A program made the position numbers and the translations under genes. A stretch of 64,000 nucleotides of DNA from Anolis sagrei (taxonomy: Eukaryota; Chordata; Lepidosauria; Squamata; Anolidae): positions 153,449,278 to 153,513,277 of the forward strand of contig NC_090024.1 in NCBI RefSeq assembly GCF_037176765.1. The letters are read 5' to 3'. The notes below the pieces were generated by a model. The model made no database searches and was not told where the DNA came from. It saw nothing but the letters and a program-made list of their open reading frames with translations. Below, in pieces: positions 12,498-24,271 of this stretch; the stretch's first letter is position 1; every line of letters begins with the position of its first letter.

Positions 12498-12798
12498 CCT
12501 TTCTACACTGCCATATAAATTTCAGATTATCTGATTTAAACTGGATTATATGGCAGTGTAGACTCATAAAATCCAGTTCAAAGTGGATAATCAGGATTAT
12601 CTGATTTTATAATCTGGATTATGTGACAGTGTAGATCCAGTGCTATATCCCAAGATTTGATGTCAGATTATCTATTTATCCCAGTTTATCTGGCATCGTA
12701 GACTCAAGCCCCTTCTACACTGCCATATAATCCAATTCAAAGCAAATTATCTGAGATCATATCCTGGGATATAAGGCAGTGTAGATCCAGCCTGAGAC
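12498..12798. mobile_element. Palindromic MITE family 1 (two adjoining copies)
   Basis: Units begin cccctttctacactgccata and end in the complement (ggcagtgtagatcc), with tataatcc/ggattat repeats inside that can fold. The family recurs at 14.8, 16.6, 19.8, 22.5 and 30.5 kb. Superfamily not assigned. Confidence 0.6.
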
Positions 12799-13049
12799 TC
12801 AGAATAGATTAACCACCTGATTGAAGTGGAAGCCTTCGGCTGTCCTAGCTTTTGTCACAGAACTGAATGATGAAATGATGGGGCAAATAAACTTTGAAAA
12901 TTCTTTACCACACAAAGTAGGTTATTTTACATTCAGGTTACATTTTAGCATCTGGTTCAAAAAAAATGTAATATCTAGGACTGACTCTCACAGTAAGCAA
13001 TGTAGAACTCCTGAAACAAAATGGAAAGAAATAAAGACTTAAACTGTAC

Positions 13050-14215
13050 CGTGAATTGTGCAAATTGGCCTCAAACACAGAGTGGACAACTTTAAGGAAT
13101 ACCAAGCTACTAACCTTGGAAGGATTCGATTTGAGAGTGGGTTGACATGCATATTTATGGCATAGAAAAACAAAAATTGAGAAAAAAATGGAAATCACTT
13201 TATCAGATCTGCTTTGATAAAAATTTGGGAAAAATATAAAAAAATAGACTATACACAAAAACACCACTTTGGATTTCCCTATTAGAAGCGCTACATAAAA
13301 GAGATAAACGACTTACATATAGACAGTTACTAAAGAAACAAGATGAAGATATGGTTCTTAAAACACAAGAAGAAATCAAAGAATTAGACAAAAATATAGC
13401 CTGGTTCCAGTACAGATAAATAAGAGAATGTTAAACATAGACGAGAAATTGCAATTTATAGACATAAATATCTTTTGGGACAAAATAATAATGTAAAAGA
13501 AAATTGGTACAAGATGATGGACCAGTGATACCTAATGTAAAAGTGTGAGGACCACAAAAGAATGTTCTTCCATATGTGGTGGACATACAAATTGGCAAAG
13601 AAGTATTGGAGAGACATTCAAGAAAAAAAATCCAAAAATATTGGACATCAAATTTCAATCTTAACCTGAGTATTTGTATTAGAAATTACAGACTTTGAGA
13701 TGGATAAAAACAAAGAGACACTTTTCAACTATTTAATAACTGCAGCTAGAATAGTATATGCCCAAAAATGGAGAAAAAAAGAATTACCAGCACTAGAACA
13801 ATGGATGTTAAAATAATAGACATAACGAAAACGGACAAATGAACTCAATTAATGCGCCACGATGTACAGGAAAATAAAAAGGCAACAGATTGGACAGCAC
13901 TTGTGAAATGGACAGAAGGAATTAATTATTAGGACAATTGTTCTCTAAAGGAGAGTGGTACGAAGAGAGGCTGGCAGAAATATAATGACTTGAGAAAAAG
14001 ACAATGAAACTACTCATGGAGGAGATTGGAAGCCTTCAACTCCATCTTTTTTTCTTTTTTTCTTGTTGTTGTTGTTGTTGTTGTTGTTGTTTTTGTCCAT
14101 ATACTTCCTTTTTCTGATTGCTAAGTCACTTACCATCTTACCCTGTTGTTTTGTTTGTTTTTTTAGATATTGTAAAAAATAAAGACTATTTTATTTTATT
14201 TCTTTAATAAAAAAT
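13050..14215 (+). mobile_element. L1 LINE ORF2 3' end and tail
   Basis: Broken frames read like L1 ORF2 C-terminus: a DLRVG.HAYLWHRKTKIEKK-like segment, ITDFEMDKNKETLFNYLITA and YAQKWRKKELPALEQWML. An A/T-rich tail with a TTG microsatellite near 14066-14092 follows. Same family as the L1 at 47.1-50 kb. Confidence 0.75.
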
Positions 14216-14410
14216 AATTTTAAAAGAAGGTTCCTCTGGGATAAAAAAAATGGGAAAGGTTGTGATCAATGCATGCATGTGGAGTTATAATCTAAGTAAA
14301 ATAAACAGCAAATCAATGAAGTAAAGAAAATCAAAACTCCAGATTTTTTGAATGCTTTCAATGTATCAAAATTAAGTTGTGATATTGGTGCTGACATTAG
14401 TTACACTTAC

Positions 14411-14579
14411 TGAAGAGAGACTTGGCATGTACATTATAGATGCTAGTGTAGTTTGCTTTTTGTCTGGAATAAATTGACATCCAGGCTCATAAAGTTGTGT
14501 TCGGTATTCGAATTTACACCTTCGGGTAGCTCCTGTATTAAGTCGAAATATATACTGTCCAGTGATTGCTGCTGAGCAT
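14411..14579 (-). CDS. CLCA: Locus A exon 5
   Basis: 169 bp, same length and phase as locus B. It encodes CSAAITGQYIFRLNTG, then a cysteine-rich stretch and ASIMYMPSLSS. Human CLCA has CSAGITG...KASIMF at this place. Confidence 0.85.
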
Positions 14580-14789
14580 CTAAACAATATTGTAGAAATA
14601 GGTATTGTTAATGAGTCACTAACTGTAGAATTCATAGGTGCAAGCTTTGTGAAATGAAACATGGCACTCTAAGCTGTTCTGAATGAGCAGTCTCCAAAAG
14701 ACATGTTCAATTGAGATTTTTAAAGCGTATTTCAGAAAATACTCATTGCAGTCATGTGATGATATTTCTGGAGACCCTGGAACCTAAGT

Positions 14790-14936
14790 CCCCTTCTACA
14801 CTGACATATAATCCAGATTATCACATCAGAAAATCCAGATTATCTACTTAGAACTGGATTACATGAGTCTATATTGCCATATAATCCAGTTCAAAGCAGA
14901 TAATCTGAATTTTACATGCAGTGTAGAAGGGACTAA
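14790..14936. mobile_element. Palindromic MITE family 1
   Basis: Left ccccttctacactgacatat, right gcagtgtagaaggga, with repeated ataatccag/ctggatta motifs between. Confidence 0.65.
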
Positions 14937-15049
14937 GTGAGTCTTTATGGGACTGAGCATTTGACAGGACATGAGGAAATTCTGCCCAGGAACCGTGCTC
15001 TCAGTGTCCAACAACTGAGCAAAGAAAATACAGGGGGTTTCCCGTGTTC

Positions 15050-15250
15050 TTGTTGTAGGCAGTGGGGACAGCACGGCGGCAGGGGAGGGGAGTCGGGCAG
15101 CGACACTTTCCCTCCTATGATGGGAAAGGCGGTGCTGTGGGTGTTGTGGGGCGACAAATTTCCCCGCTGTTCTACGGATTTGTCGCAATGGCTGGAGAAT
15201 CCCCCCCGCTGTTGCCTTCATTGGGGATCTAAATGTGATGTGATCCTAAG
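15050..15250. repeat. Unclassified interspersed repeat, copy 2
   Basis: GC-rich core shared with 12290-12482: actttccctc, tgatggg, ctggagaatccccc and gtgatg...gatcct. A 138-codon ORF over this copy has no domain and is not treated as a gene. Confidence 0.45.
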
Positions 15251-15507
15251 TAAACATTTTGTGTATACATTGCCAAATAACCTTCTTCATACCCTGGACA
15301 ACCTTTCACATCTCATTCAAACTAATGAGCCCATAGCAAACCATCACATGTAAAATATTACTTATATTAATTAATAAGATATGACCTAAATACTCTGAAG
15401 ACTTCAGGTTCCATCCATTCTTGGCAGTCAATGGAATCAAACATAGAATTAATGCATGGAAGGGAGTCAACCATGGAATAGCCAGTGCTATAAGGCATGC
15501 TTTAGAG

Positions 15508-15620
15508 CAGTGGTTCCCAACCTGTGGGTCTTCCAGAAATCCCAGCCAGTTTACCAGCTATTAGGATTTCTAGGTGTTGAAGGTCAAAACATCTGGGGAC
15601 CCACAGGTAGAGAACCACTG
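15508..15620. mobile_element. hAT MITE (113 bp)
   Basis: Ends cagtggttcccaacc and the complement agaaccactg. Perfect 8-bp duplication ctttagag on both sides. Near-complete palindrome. It lies in the intron between locus A exons 4 and 5. Confidence 0.85.
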
Positions 15621-15752
15621 CTTTAGAGGAAGGCAATAGCAAGGCATCTCTGAGTATTCCTTGCCTAGGAAAAACATAAGAAATTCATGATGCTGCCAGA
15701 AGTTGGCGGGTGACTTGTACATGCATAATCAGATATACGTCGAGGATGGTAC

Positions 15753-15860
15753 CTTGTTGCTTCAGCCATGTTTACTCCAGTAGTATAGAACGGGCATCAT
15801 TGTTGTATTCATCAAAAACACCCCATCTGAAATGAGCCCATTCATGGACAAATGCTCTGC
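15753..15860 (-). CDS. CLCA: Locus A exon 4: HEWAH zinc-protease motif, 1-bp deletion
   Basis: Encodes [20 protein letters not shown], the HExxH zinc site with downstream G and D/E. After DEYNND one base is missing relative to locus B, so the reading frame shifts and meets TAA within the exon. Exon length is 108 bp against 109 bp. Confidence 0.85.
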
Positions 15861-16589
15861 CTGTGCAAGATGATCAACAGTACTAATTGTAACAATAATT
15901 AGAAGATAAATGCATTTGTACTTTTTGCCAAAAGATTTACAATAACATTGGAAATGTTTTGCAATCTCAGTAGAAGCTACATCACAATAAGAATGGAAAG
16001 TTGTGATTTTGAGTTGCAGACACTCATAATATCAGTGCCCATAGCTGTAATTCTAAAGTACAATAAAAAATACTGTAGGTAGCTGTATTAAGCCATATCA
16101 ATAAATAAGTTCTAGCATGTTTCTGTTCCGGCCAATTTGGAAGATGCATTAATATAGCCTACCCTCTGTATACATGGGTTCTGTATCTACAATTCAATTA
16201 TCCAGTTTGTAAATATTCCAAAATAAAAAAATAAAGCTTGATTTTTTAATGTTCTATACCAGTAATTTTATATTAGAGATATAAATGTATAGTAATGTAA
16301 TGAGCACCCATAGTTTTGGTATTTACAGATGTCCTGAAACCAAATCTCAGAGGATTCCAAGGCCCACTGTACTTTTCTTTATCAAGTGTCAGATATATTT
16401 GCATATACATAATTCTTTGATTATGTCCACAGTAAACCGATTCTTAATGGAGTTCAGATTAAAAAGATGATACAGAGATGTGACCCAAGGCACTGTACAG
16501 AAGAATTCTTACTATCCCAGCTCTATATAGTTTGAAATTGCATGATATGGCAACCTTAGCTGAATACCCCCTTTCTTTTATTCTAAGGT

Positions 16590-16735
16590 ACCTTCTACAC
16601 TGTCAGATTATCCAGGTTATGAAAGCAGAAAATCCACATTATCTGATTCAAACTGGATTATCTTAGTCTACACTGCAATATAATCCAGTTCAAAGCAGAT
16701 AATTTGGATTTTATATGGTAGTGTAGAAGGGGCCA
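16590..16735. mobile_element. Palindromic MITE family 1
   Basis: Left accttctacactgtcagatt, right tagtgtagaaggggcc. Interior has the usual tccag...ctggatta symmetry. Confidence 0.65.
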
Positions 16736-17019
16736 TAGACACACTTTTTCTCTATATAAACATATCTAAAAATTAGGTACATCTTAGAATCTCAGGTGTT
16801 TTCTTATATATTAATAAAGCATTTTTTTCTGTTGATGCAGTGAAATTCTTAAGTTACCTTTAAGGACCCAGAATAAATAAAAACACAAATTTTGCTTACA
16901 AATAAGGAAATAAAAGGTTTTTGCTTGCTTTTTCATCCATTTGATTTCTTTGTATATTTTTTCTATATGACATTTAAGACATGGAATTAAAAAAGTTAAT
17001 TCACATTGACAGGTACTAC

Positions 17020-17170
17020 CTCTAGATCCATAAATGTTCTGTAAACTGTCATCTGTCATGAAATTTGATGTGAAATGAATGTATCGTCCCAGTTCCCCAC
17101 ACCCTCCATACTGCAAGGTATAAGGTTCATCGCCATATTTCAAGAAAGGATCCTCCACAATGACATCAGC
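17020..17170 (-). CDS. CLCA: Locus A exon 3
   Basis: 151 bp, open throughout. It encodes [20 protein letters not shown] and following residues, the conserved GDEPYT...CGE...IHFT block of the CLCA catalytic domain. AG/GT borders match locus B. Confidence 0.87.
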
Positions 17171-17346
17171 CTAAAATAAAAGAGGAACTGTTTTAAAGAT
17201 GGCCTAGAAAAGAAATAAGGACAGTGTCTTAACCTTTTGATATTAATGTCATGTGGCCACTTTGGTAGAACATTCACATATTTTACAGATGTATTATTTT
17301 AAAATACAAATCTCACTTCCTTTTGTCAAAAATAGTCAAAGAGGCT

Positions 17347-17377
17347 GGTGTGTGTGTGTGTGTGTGTGTGTGTGTGG
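17347..17377. repeat. (GT)n microsatellite
   Basis: About fifteen GT dinucleotides in locus A intron 2. Confidence 0.9.
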
Positions 17378-17528
17378 CTTGAAAAGCATTAGAATATTAG
17401 GAAAACAACTGTTATACAATAATTGCCATGGGAGAGAAAATTCCCAAGGAAAGCCAGCAGATGAAGCTAAGAGTAAAGCTATTTCAGATTCAGTTCTTTT
17501 AACTCATTGCAAAAGTAAGTATATAGAT

Positions 17529-17924
17529 CAGTGGTTCCCAACCTTTTTTGACCAGGGACCACTTGACCAGGGACCCCTTTGACCAGGGACCACCTGACCA
17601 GAGACCACTTGACCAAGGACCATTTCGACCAAGGACCACTTTGACCAGGGACCACTTTCCAACATTAGTACCAAAATGGTTACGAATCAGTTTTTGGTCA
17701 ACTTTAGATTTGATTTGGGGTGCTTATTCAGAAAATTGCATTGGATATAACACATCAGCTGTTTCTAATACAGAATGTATGCTATGGTCAGCGACAGGGA
17801 AGGAGTGGTAGGTGGCATGAAAGTAGCTGAAATAAAATAAAATAAAGAGGAAGGAGGCTTGCGGACTAGATTTTTGTCCTCGCGGCCCACTGGTGGTCCG
17901 CGGCCCCCAGGTTAAGAACCACTG
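17529..17924. mobile_element. hAT-type element with internal minisatellite
   Basis: Ends cagtggttcccaacc and ggttaagaaccactg; near-perfect 8-bp duplication atatagat/atataggt. The left arm contains about seven copies of a gaccagggaccac(tt) unit (17545-17660). Confidence 0.75.
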
Positions 17925-18298
17925 ATATAGGTACATAGCTGGTTAATAAATATCTATGTAGTCTGATGAGTTCTGCATCTTGTTTGCAATACCAAAAACA
18001 TTTCCTTGATGGACACGGTCAGAGATCTGCCCTCTAGCAGCTATGTTCAAAAGCATACTGCCTCTGAACATGAAATACATCTCCAGGTAACATGACCAGA
18101 ACGATTGTCCATAAATTTCTCTAATTTTTAGGAAGTGCATTTTTAAAGCTGTTGAAACCAATGTTCATTACCTTTTGAAAGAAATGCATAAGACACTCCA
18201 ACATATGTTTACTCAATGAAAGTTTGTTTCACTAACTGCATATAAGACTACAGCTTCGCAGTGTGTTTTTTGTCTTCAAAAATATTTTTTACACCCAC

Positions 18299-18439
18299 CT
18301 ATTCAAAGGATTCTTTAGAAACTCTTTTATATTCAGGTTTCATTGTCCATGTTAGAGGAATGACAATTTTTACAGACTTGAAATAAAATCTTTGCTTTGT
18401 AGCATCAAAGAGATAATTGGATGCCTCTTTAACCATGTC
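18299..18439 (-). CDS. CLCA: Locus A exon 2, ending in an in-frame TAG
   Basis: Encodes [20 protein letters not shown] and following residues, 141 bp as in locus B. The last codon before the GTGGGT donor is TAG, where locus B has AAT. No alternative donor avoiding it is evident. Confidence 0.85.
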   Translation of the reverse strand, partial: DMVKEASNYLFDATKQRFYFKSVKIVIPLTWTMKPEYKRVSKESFE

Positions 18440-18689
18440 CTAACAAACAAACAAAGAAACAAACAAAACATGCAAAGTATAATCGAATTGATATGTTCAA
18501 TAACTACAAGTTCTGCTCCAAATTGGCACTCTGCTTTTTGATATATAGAATAAGGATATTGACTGGAACCCTGTATTAGTTGCATAGATAAGTAACTTCT
18601 TCTGGTCTGATCCTTCACCTCATTCACCCACCTGCTAATCTCCAGTAGAATGACTATCCTTTTCCCTGATCACCTGATGCAAAGGACAG

Positions 18690-19310
18690 TACAGGACTTT
18701 AACATGTGCCCAACTGGGTTTTAAAAACCTAATTGGGCCCACATTACAGTCCACACATTTCCCCAGAAAGCTCGTGCTTTTCTGTGCAGGGTGGGGTGAC
18801 CCAGAAACAAAAGAAAAACCCCTAGAAAAACCTTTTAAAAAAAAATTATCCAGCTGGCATTTCTCTGCTATGGGGCCTCTCCTGATGCATAGAAATGATG
18901 TGCCAGGACAAAGGGGTGGGGGGGGGGGGGAGGAAGAAAATCACTCCTGGCCTCTCCCTTTTCCTGGCACATCATTTCTACACACCAGGAAAAGTCTGGC
19001 ATCAGGGAGATGCCTGTTGTTATTTTTTCCTTTTAAGGCTTTTTAAAGGGGTTTTGAGATGAGGTGGGGGCTGTCTTGGGTTTTTCGAGCTCCAAGCACC
19101 CAAAAATCCCAAGACAGCTGTATGGATTGGGACTGGAAGTCACACAACGTGATTCCCGGACCCAATCAACACAGCGCCCACAGCTGGAAAGACCCGGGCC
19201 TTCTGAAAGAGGCATCATTTGGATAGCTGAGGCATCATTTGGATGCCTCGGGTAAAAGTTCAGGTGCTCACGCATTTTAGGCGCTGTGTGCATGCACCCC
19301 CCGTGAAGTA
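18690..19310. repeat. Hairpin-rich interspersed repeat, copy 1
   Basis: Contains a gcccaa...ttgggc stem-loop around 18708-18740, poly-G and the phrase tggcacatcatttcta shared with 26756-26772. Related to the copy at 26.7-27.15 kb. Unclassified. Confidence 0.45.
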
Positions 19311-19488
19311 TGTTTGAGTGGAATAGTACTTACTATCCTGACAATAATCTCACACCACAACTAAAATGAGGAATATGAAAGTTATGGATGAGTAAATCTA
19401 ATTAACTATTTTGACTTCATGATCACTACTTAGTTATTATTGCCATTATTATAATTAATCCCCTACTTTGCTGGGCATCAACTACATG

Positions 19489-19738
19489 AGGGAGCCCCCG
19501 GTGGTGCAGTGGGTTAAACCCCTGTGCCGGCAGGACTGAAGACCGACAGGTCGCAGGTTCATATCTGGGGAGAGCGCAGATGAGCTCTCTCTATCAGCTC
19601 CAGCTCCTGAGAGCTGGAGAGAAGCCCCCCACAAGGATGGTAAAACATCCGGGCATCCCCTGGGCAATGTCCTTGCAGACGGCCAATTCTCTCACACCAG
19701 AAGCGACTTGCAGTTCTCAAGTCACTTCTGACACGACA
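19489..19738 (+). mobile_element. tRNA-derived SINE
   Basis: Box A-like ggtgcagtgggttaaa and box B-like ggtcgcaggttcatatc stand about 45 bp apart. The body ends in acttctgacacgacaaaaaa. Flanked by direct repeats of about 9 bp (aactacatg). Not a functional tRNA gene. Confidence 0.8.
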
Positions 19739-19769
19739 AAAAAAAACTACATGGGAAGAAGAAGATTGA

Positions 19770-19922
19770 GGCCTCTTCCACACTGTCCTATATCCCAGTA
19801 TCCGATCCCAGATTACCTGCTTTAAACTGGATTATATAAATCTCCACTGCCAGATAATCTGGGTTAGGAAGATAATATGGGATCAGATCCTGGGATATAA
19901 AAGCAGTGCGGAAGGGGACTGA
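19770..19922. mobile_element. Palindromic MITE family 1
   Basis: Left cctcttccacactgtcctat, right gcagtgcggaagggg, with the ctggattatat core. Confidence 0.6.
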
Positions 19923-19929
19923 TTTTTCA

Positions 19930-21526
19930 TCATTCAATTATGCCAGGCCAGGCCAAGTCAGGCCAGGTTACTTAGTTAAGTATACTTAGGTATATGTACA
20001 TAAAGACTTTGACAAACTTGAATGGAATTTCCTTTGTAGTGACTTAAATAATATGGATATAGATTTGTTTTTTAAAAAACATCTCAAACTGCTTTGGATT
20101 AATGTCAACGGTTCTTATGAAACAGGTGAATTTTTTTTATCCAGGGTTAATAAAAGGAATGTCCCTTGTTTCCTCTTTTCTTTACAATTGCCCTCGAGCC
20201 ATTACCTGAATTTATTCACAGAACCAGTCACTGAAGTGGTTGCTATCAAAGGCTATTGCTGAGTAATTAGCATTTTTGCAGGCAATACTGCACTGTTTAC
20301 TACTAAACCACAAACTGCAGTTCCAGCAATTTTAGAGGAATTTAAATATTATGGATATTTGTCTGTATTACAAATTAATTAGAAGTCAAAAACATACTTA
20401 CTGTAGAGGATCACAGAATTCTGGAATCATCTACAAGTTTAAATTTAGCTTCCAAATCAAATAAATATTTACAGGATAAATATCCCAAATACTCTCCAAA
20501 AATCAAATTGTATAAAAAAAAATTACAAGTTAAATGCGATAGTCTCAAAGTTCAAATAATATTTATATTGGTTGGGGCATGCAGCAGTATTTAAAGCAAA
20601 TTTCTTTCAAAAGTCAAGTTTTATTTAAAACATTACTTATTGCATAGACAAAATAATATAATCCAGAACTATTCTGAGTTTGCAAAACCTGAGCTGGAGT
20701 GTTGATGACAGGTTGCCTTGTGGGTCTCTCATTGGTAGGAGCACCATAAACAATTGGAAAAAATGTTTAGCGCAATTTTAAACATCAAAATCTACATGGA
20801 AGCTTAAAAAAGAGAGCCAAGCTAATTTTATTGGGTATGGATTTCTATAGTTGGGATGCTGCTGCAGAAAAAGCCGTCTTATGTGTATAAGTTAACCTAA
20901 ATTCATTTTAGCATTTATTTAAAACATAAATGACTGGCTCTGAAGATCTCAAATTTTGGGAGGCTTATACGGGTTCAGGTAGAGCCCAATAAAAAGGTCT
21001 TATTGGTATTATAGCTTTTATAACTTTACTTTTCAAGCTGAAAATCTGAAATCCAGCACCTATAGAGTACTACACACTTATTATTAAGAGAAGAAGACTT
21101 ATTAAATACGCTTATTATCAGGAAAGTTTGAAAGTAAAATATTTATGCATTGACCTAGAAGCTGGGCTGAATACATGTTAAAGTAGTTTGGTTTATTTCC
21201 CCTTCTAAACTGACATTAAGTAGAAGAAATATACTTCTGATAGTTGTAATTACCATAACTGCCTGAAAATAGGACTTAAAATTAATATTCAAATATCATA
21301 TAGAGTAATATCATAGAATATAAACCAGCATAAACAAAACTAAATACAAGAAAGAAGTAGTCTGGGGAACCTTATGAATATTTTATGCACTTTGAATGAA
21401 GGAAGCAGTATTTCCCAGTAAGAAACTGAAATGTAGATATGTTACAGGATTCAAGTTAAATTTTTCATGTTTATCATAATTTATCCACACCACTAAGCTG
21501 CTATGTTAATAACTTCACAAACTTAC
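19930..21526. other. Locus A intron 1, no recognised element
   Basis: AT-rich; short ORFs only. I see no repeat family or conserved element I can name. Confidence 0.4.
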
Positions 21527-21676
21527 CTTAATGTTGTCAACTATTTTGTGGTCTTCAAGTACGCTTGGGCTAATTGCAATAACAATATCTTCAAACCCAC
21601 CATTATTGAGTTTCACCATAGTTCCTGTTACTCCATGGAAAAATACCATTAAAATAAGCCACCCACAGAGCACCAT
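21527..21676 (-). CDS. CLCA: Locus A exon 1: start codon and signal peptide
   Basis: Fifty codons from ATG at 21676. A hydrophobic signal peptide (residues about 1-18) precedes [16 protein letters not shown], the conserved N-terminus of the mature CLCA. An in-frame upstream ATG at 21742 exists, but its leader is not hydrophobic. About 30 bp upstream of the chosen ATG is similar to the same place in locus B, which suits 5' UTR. Donor is GTAAG. Confidence 0.85.
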
Positions 21677-21759
21677 CTTGCTTGTGCCACTTGTCCCAGC
21701 CTCACAGGCAGAAACAATCACACAATCCATGTCTAGGTGCACAAAAAATAATAATTAGA

Positions 21760-22530
21760 ATGCTCATTTTAATGACCTGCAATCTAGAAAAACACACTGC
21801 ATTAAAAATATCACCACAATAGTGTGGTTTTATTTATTCAAGATACTCCTGAACAGGAGACTTTTCAGTGTGATTAAATGAAATTTATCTACAATCTATT
21901 TTATAATTGCCGAATTACACCTGGAAACAAATGTGATAGAATGTAATAGTTAGAACCAGAAATTGTGCAAACAATTGTTAAAATTATGGGACTGTATTGT
22001 AACTATTCTGTTGATTTTGTGTGGTAAGAAAATAGAAGTCTCATAATCTGACACAAAACAATGACAGGAAGAAAATTCAGGCAAGATTAGAAGAAAGTCA
22101 ACATAATTGGAACTGAAAGATTTTTTTCACATTCCTAGGTGAAATGCAAATCTGATCAAGCTAGAAAAAGTGAGATACAGTGTTAATGTTTGTGAGACAA
22201 AACTAGACTTTGTTACGGCATAGGCACCCATCTCTTCCTGTAATAACCAGCAGTGTGACTAGATAAGGGATGTAATCCATCATTAATTTTCCTGTTGAAG
22301 GAAAAAATGAGTAATTTTAGTAATTTTTTAATCTCTCCTGCAAGAAAGACTTCAAAACCACTCAGTTTTCAAAGCCTATTTACAATTTGGGACTTTCTCT
22401 CGTAAAATTTAAATGCAATTGTTCTGCACAAAAAACAACACTTTCTGCATAGAAATAATGGTTGAATTCTAGATCAGTTGTTTAGCTACATACAACTCTT
22501 TGGGTGCATAGCATTACAGCACAGATCACT
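21760..22530. other. Upstream flank of locus A
   Basis: Would hold the locus A promoter. No CpG-rich stretch or convincing TATA element was identified by eye. Confidence 0.35.
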
Positions 22531-22539
22531 CCTCTCCTA

Positions 22540-22692
22540 GGGCCCTTCCACACAACCATACAACCTACAATATCATGACAGAAAATCCCATCATACCTGC
22601 TTTAAACTGGGTTGTTTGAGTCCACACTGCCATATATTCCAGTTCAAAGCAGAAAATGTGGGATTTTATTTAGCTGTGTGGAAGGGACCCTA
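22540..22692. mobile_element. Palindromic MITE, family 1 relative
   Basis: Left gggcccttccacacaaccat, right agctgtgtggaagggacc. The interior has the ctgctttaaactgg/ccagttcaaagcag symmetry. Confidence 0.65.
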
Positions 22693-23629
22693 GTTCAGAG
22701 CAAAGTAGCATCTCACAACCCAACCCCAGTAAACCTGACTTACTAAGTATCAACCGCTGCATTCTTGCATTCTGTAGCAGAGGGGAATGCATAGGGATCA
22801 TAAAATGCATCCAGTCAAGATTTTTCAGGCAGTAAACACTGCAAGCAACAGTTCTCCTATCAATTGGGATGAAGCAGACAGATCTTCCAACTCCCCTTCT
22901 CTGATCAGCCTTCGAGTGGCAATGAGAAGCAAGATCCCGGACAAAATTCTTCCTTGCTTGCAGAGGAGATGGGTGGGAAAAGAGATCTGCTGTGTCCCAA
23001 TTGATGGGAGAACATGCTTGTGAAGAGCAAAACTACATTGGAGTACAAAGAGTATATCACAATACTACTTTAATGTTTAATTATTGTTGATTTTAAGTTT
23101 TAAAAGAATGTGGCATTAATCGTTTTGAGAAACATATTGTGTAAAAAACAAAACAGTGCAGGTTAAGCTGTTAAACTGTACATGTGATGTGAAAACAATG
23201 CACAACATCAGAATTCAGTTATCTTCATGGGCACAGATGATGGGAGTTTCAAAATAACTGACTAGTGTATAAGCACCTAATAGTGATGTTTTGGTTCAGA
23301 AACATAAAAACAACTCTTTCCTTCCAGCTTTAACATTGATTGCTTCTCATAATTGCCCATCATTTATGTTACAGCACAAATATAAGGACTTTGACACTTT
23401 AGACTGAATGGTGATGCAATAAAATTAATTAGAACTTTATGGTGGGATTAATGAATAGCTTGCATTTACCGTAAGGAAATAAACCTTTGGGCGGGAATGC
23501 AGATTTTGCATGGGCACAGATGCTGTTGAAAGAATGACTGATATATGGCAATATAGCCAAAGTGGAGCAAACTGGAGAAAAGAAACACACAAATGCAGCT
23601 GTATCTGTTTTACCAGTCTTAAAAGCACC

Positions 23630-24060
23630 ATAGTTCAAAAGCGTCTATCTTCCTTCGCTCAGCCTTTCTTATGGTCCAGCTCTCACATCCATAGGTTGCT
23701 ATGGGGAATATTGCTTTAACTAAGTAGATCTTCGTTGCCAGTGTGATGTCTCTACTCTTCACTATTTTATCGAGATCGGGCATTGCTCTCCTCCCAAGAG
23801 GTAAACGTCTTCAGATTTCCTGGCTGCAGTCTGCGTTTGCAGTAATTTTCGCACCTAGAAATACAAAGTCTGTCATTGCCTCCATGTTTTCTCCTTCTAT
23901 TTGCCAGTTATTAATCAGTATAGTTGCCATAATCTTGGTTTTTTAATGTTCAACTGCAACCCAGCTTTTGCACTTTCTTCTTTTGCCTTAGTTAGAAGGC
24001 TCCTCAGCTCCTCCTCACTTTCAGCCATCAAAGTTACAAACATGGTTTACTGGTGCATTT
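23630..24060 (-). mobile_element. BovB/RTE LINE fragment
   Basis: Minus-strand frames read FVFLGAKITANADCSQEIRR, KSRDITLATKI and a YGCESWTI-like segment, matching the C-terminal part of BovB ORF2 as I remember it. Frames are broken. A sister fragment is at 58.6-59.2 kb. Confidence 0.8.
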
Positions 24061-24271
24061 TCGCTAAACACCGAGACTTATCTAACTTCTTTGAATGGTC
24101 TGAATTGTGCCTATAATAAGATAGTAGCCCATCTCTGCAGCTTTCAGGCTGAAAAGCAAAAAGACTGGATATAAGCTTAAAAAGGAATAGATGGATATCA
24201 TTTTTCAGAGGTGTCTATCACTACATGTTTTTTAAAAAATCCATTATTTTTAGGTTGCCTCCATTATGATA

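Larger units (their letters stand above)
1..21676 (-). pseudogene. CLCA: CLCA-family gene, locus A (5' 11 exons; probably inactivated)
   Basis: CLCA proteins are secretory-pathway, self-cleaving zinc proteases with a VWA domain that modulate calcium-activated chloride current and mucus biology. Eleven exons are recognisable: 21676-21527, 18439-18299, 17170-17020, 15860-15753, 14579-14411, 11918-11697, 10244-10020, 5052-4875, 3605-3496, 2064-1834 and 243 to the left edge. All have AG/GT borders, and their lengths match locus B. The signal peptide, HEWAH zinc motif and VWA region are present. Two lesions are seen: the last codon of exon 2 is TAG, and exon 4 is 108 bp against 109 bp in locus B, which shifts frame into TAA. 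MIDAS residues also differ from locus B (DVSET for DVSGS, VAGDD for TDGED). The remaining exons stay open in their expected frames, so loss would be recent. Assembly error is the main alternative. The 3' end lies outside the window. Confidence 0.75.

Noticed and set aside
14937-15353. 138-codon plus-strand ORF
   Set aside because: Overlaps an interspersed repeat shared with 12.1-12.5 kb; low-complexity composition.
19500-19570. Possible tRNA gene (A and B boxes)
   Set aside because: The boxes belong to a SINE with direct repeats, recurring in several copies; no cloverleaf with a proper acceptor stem was seen.
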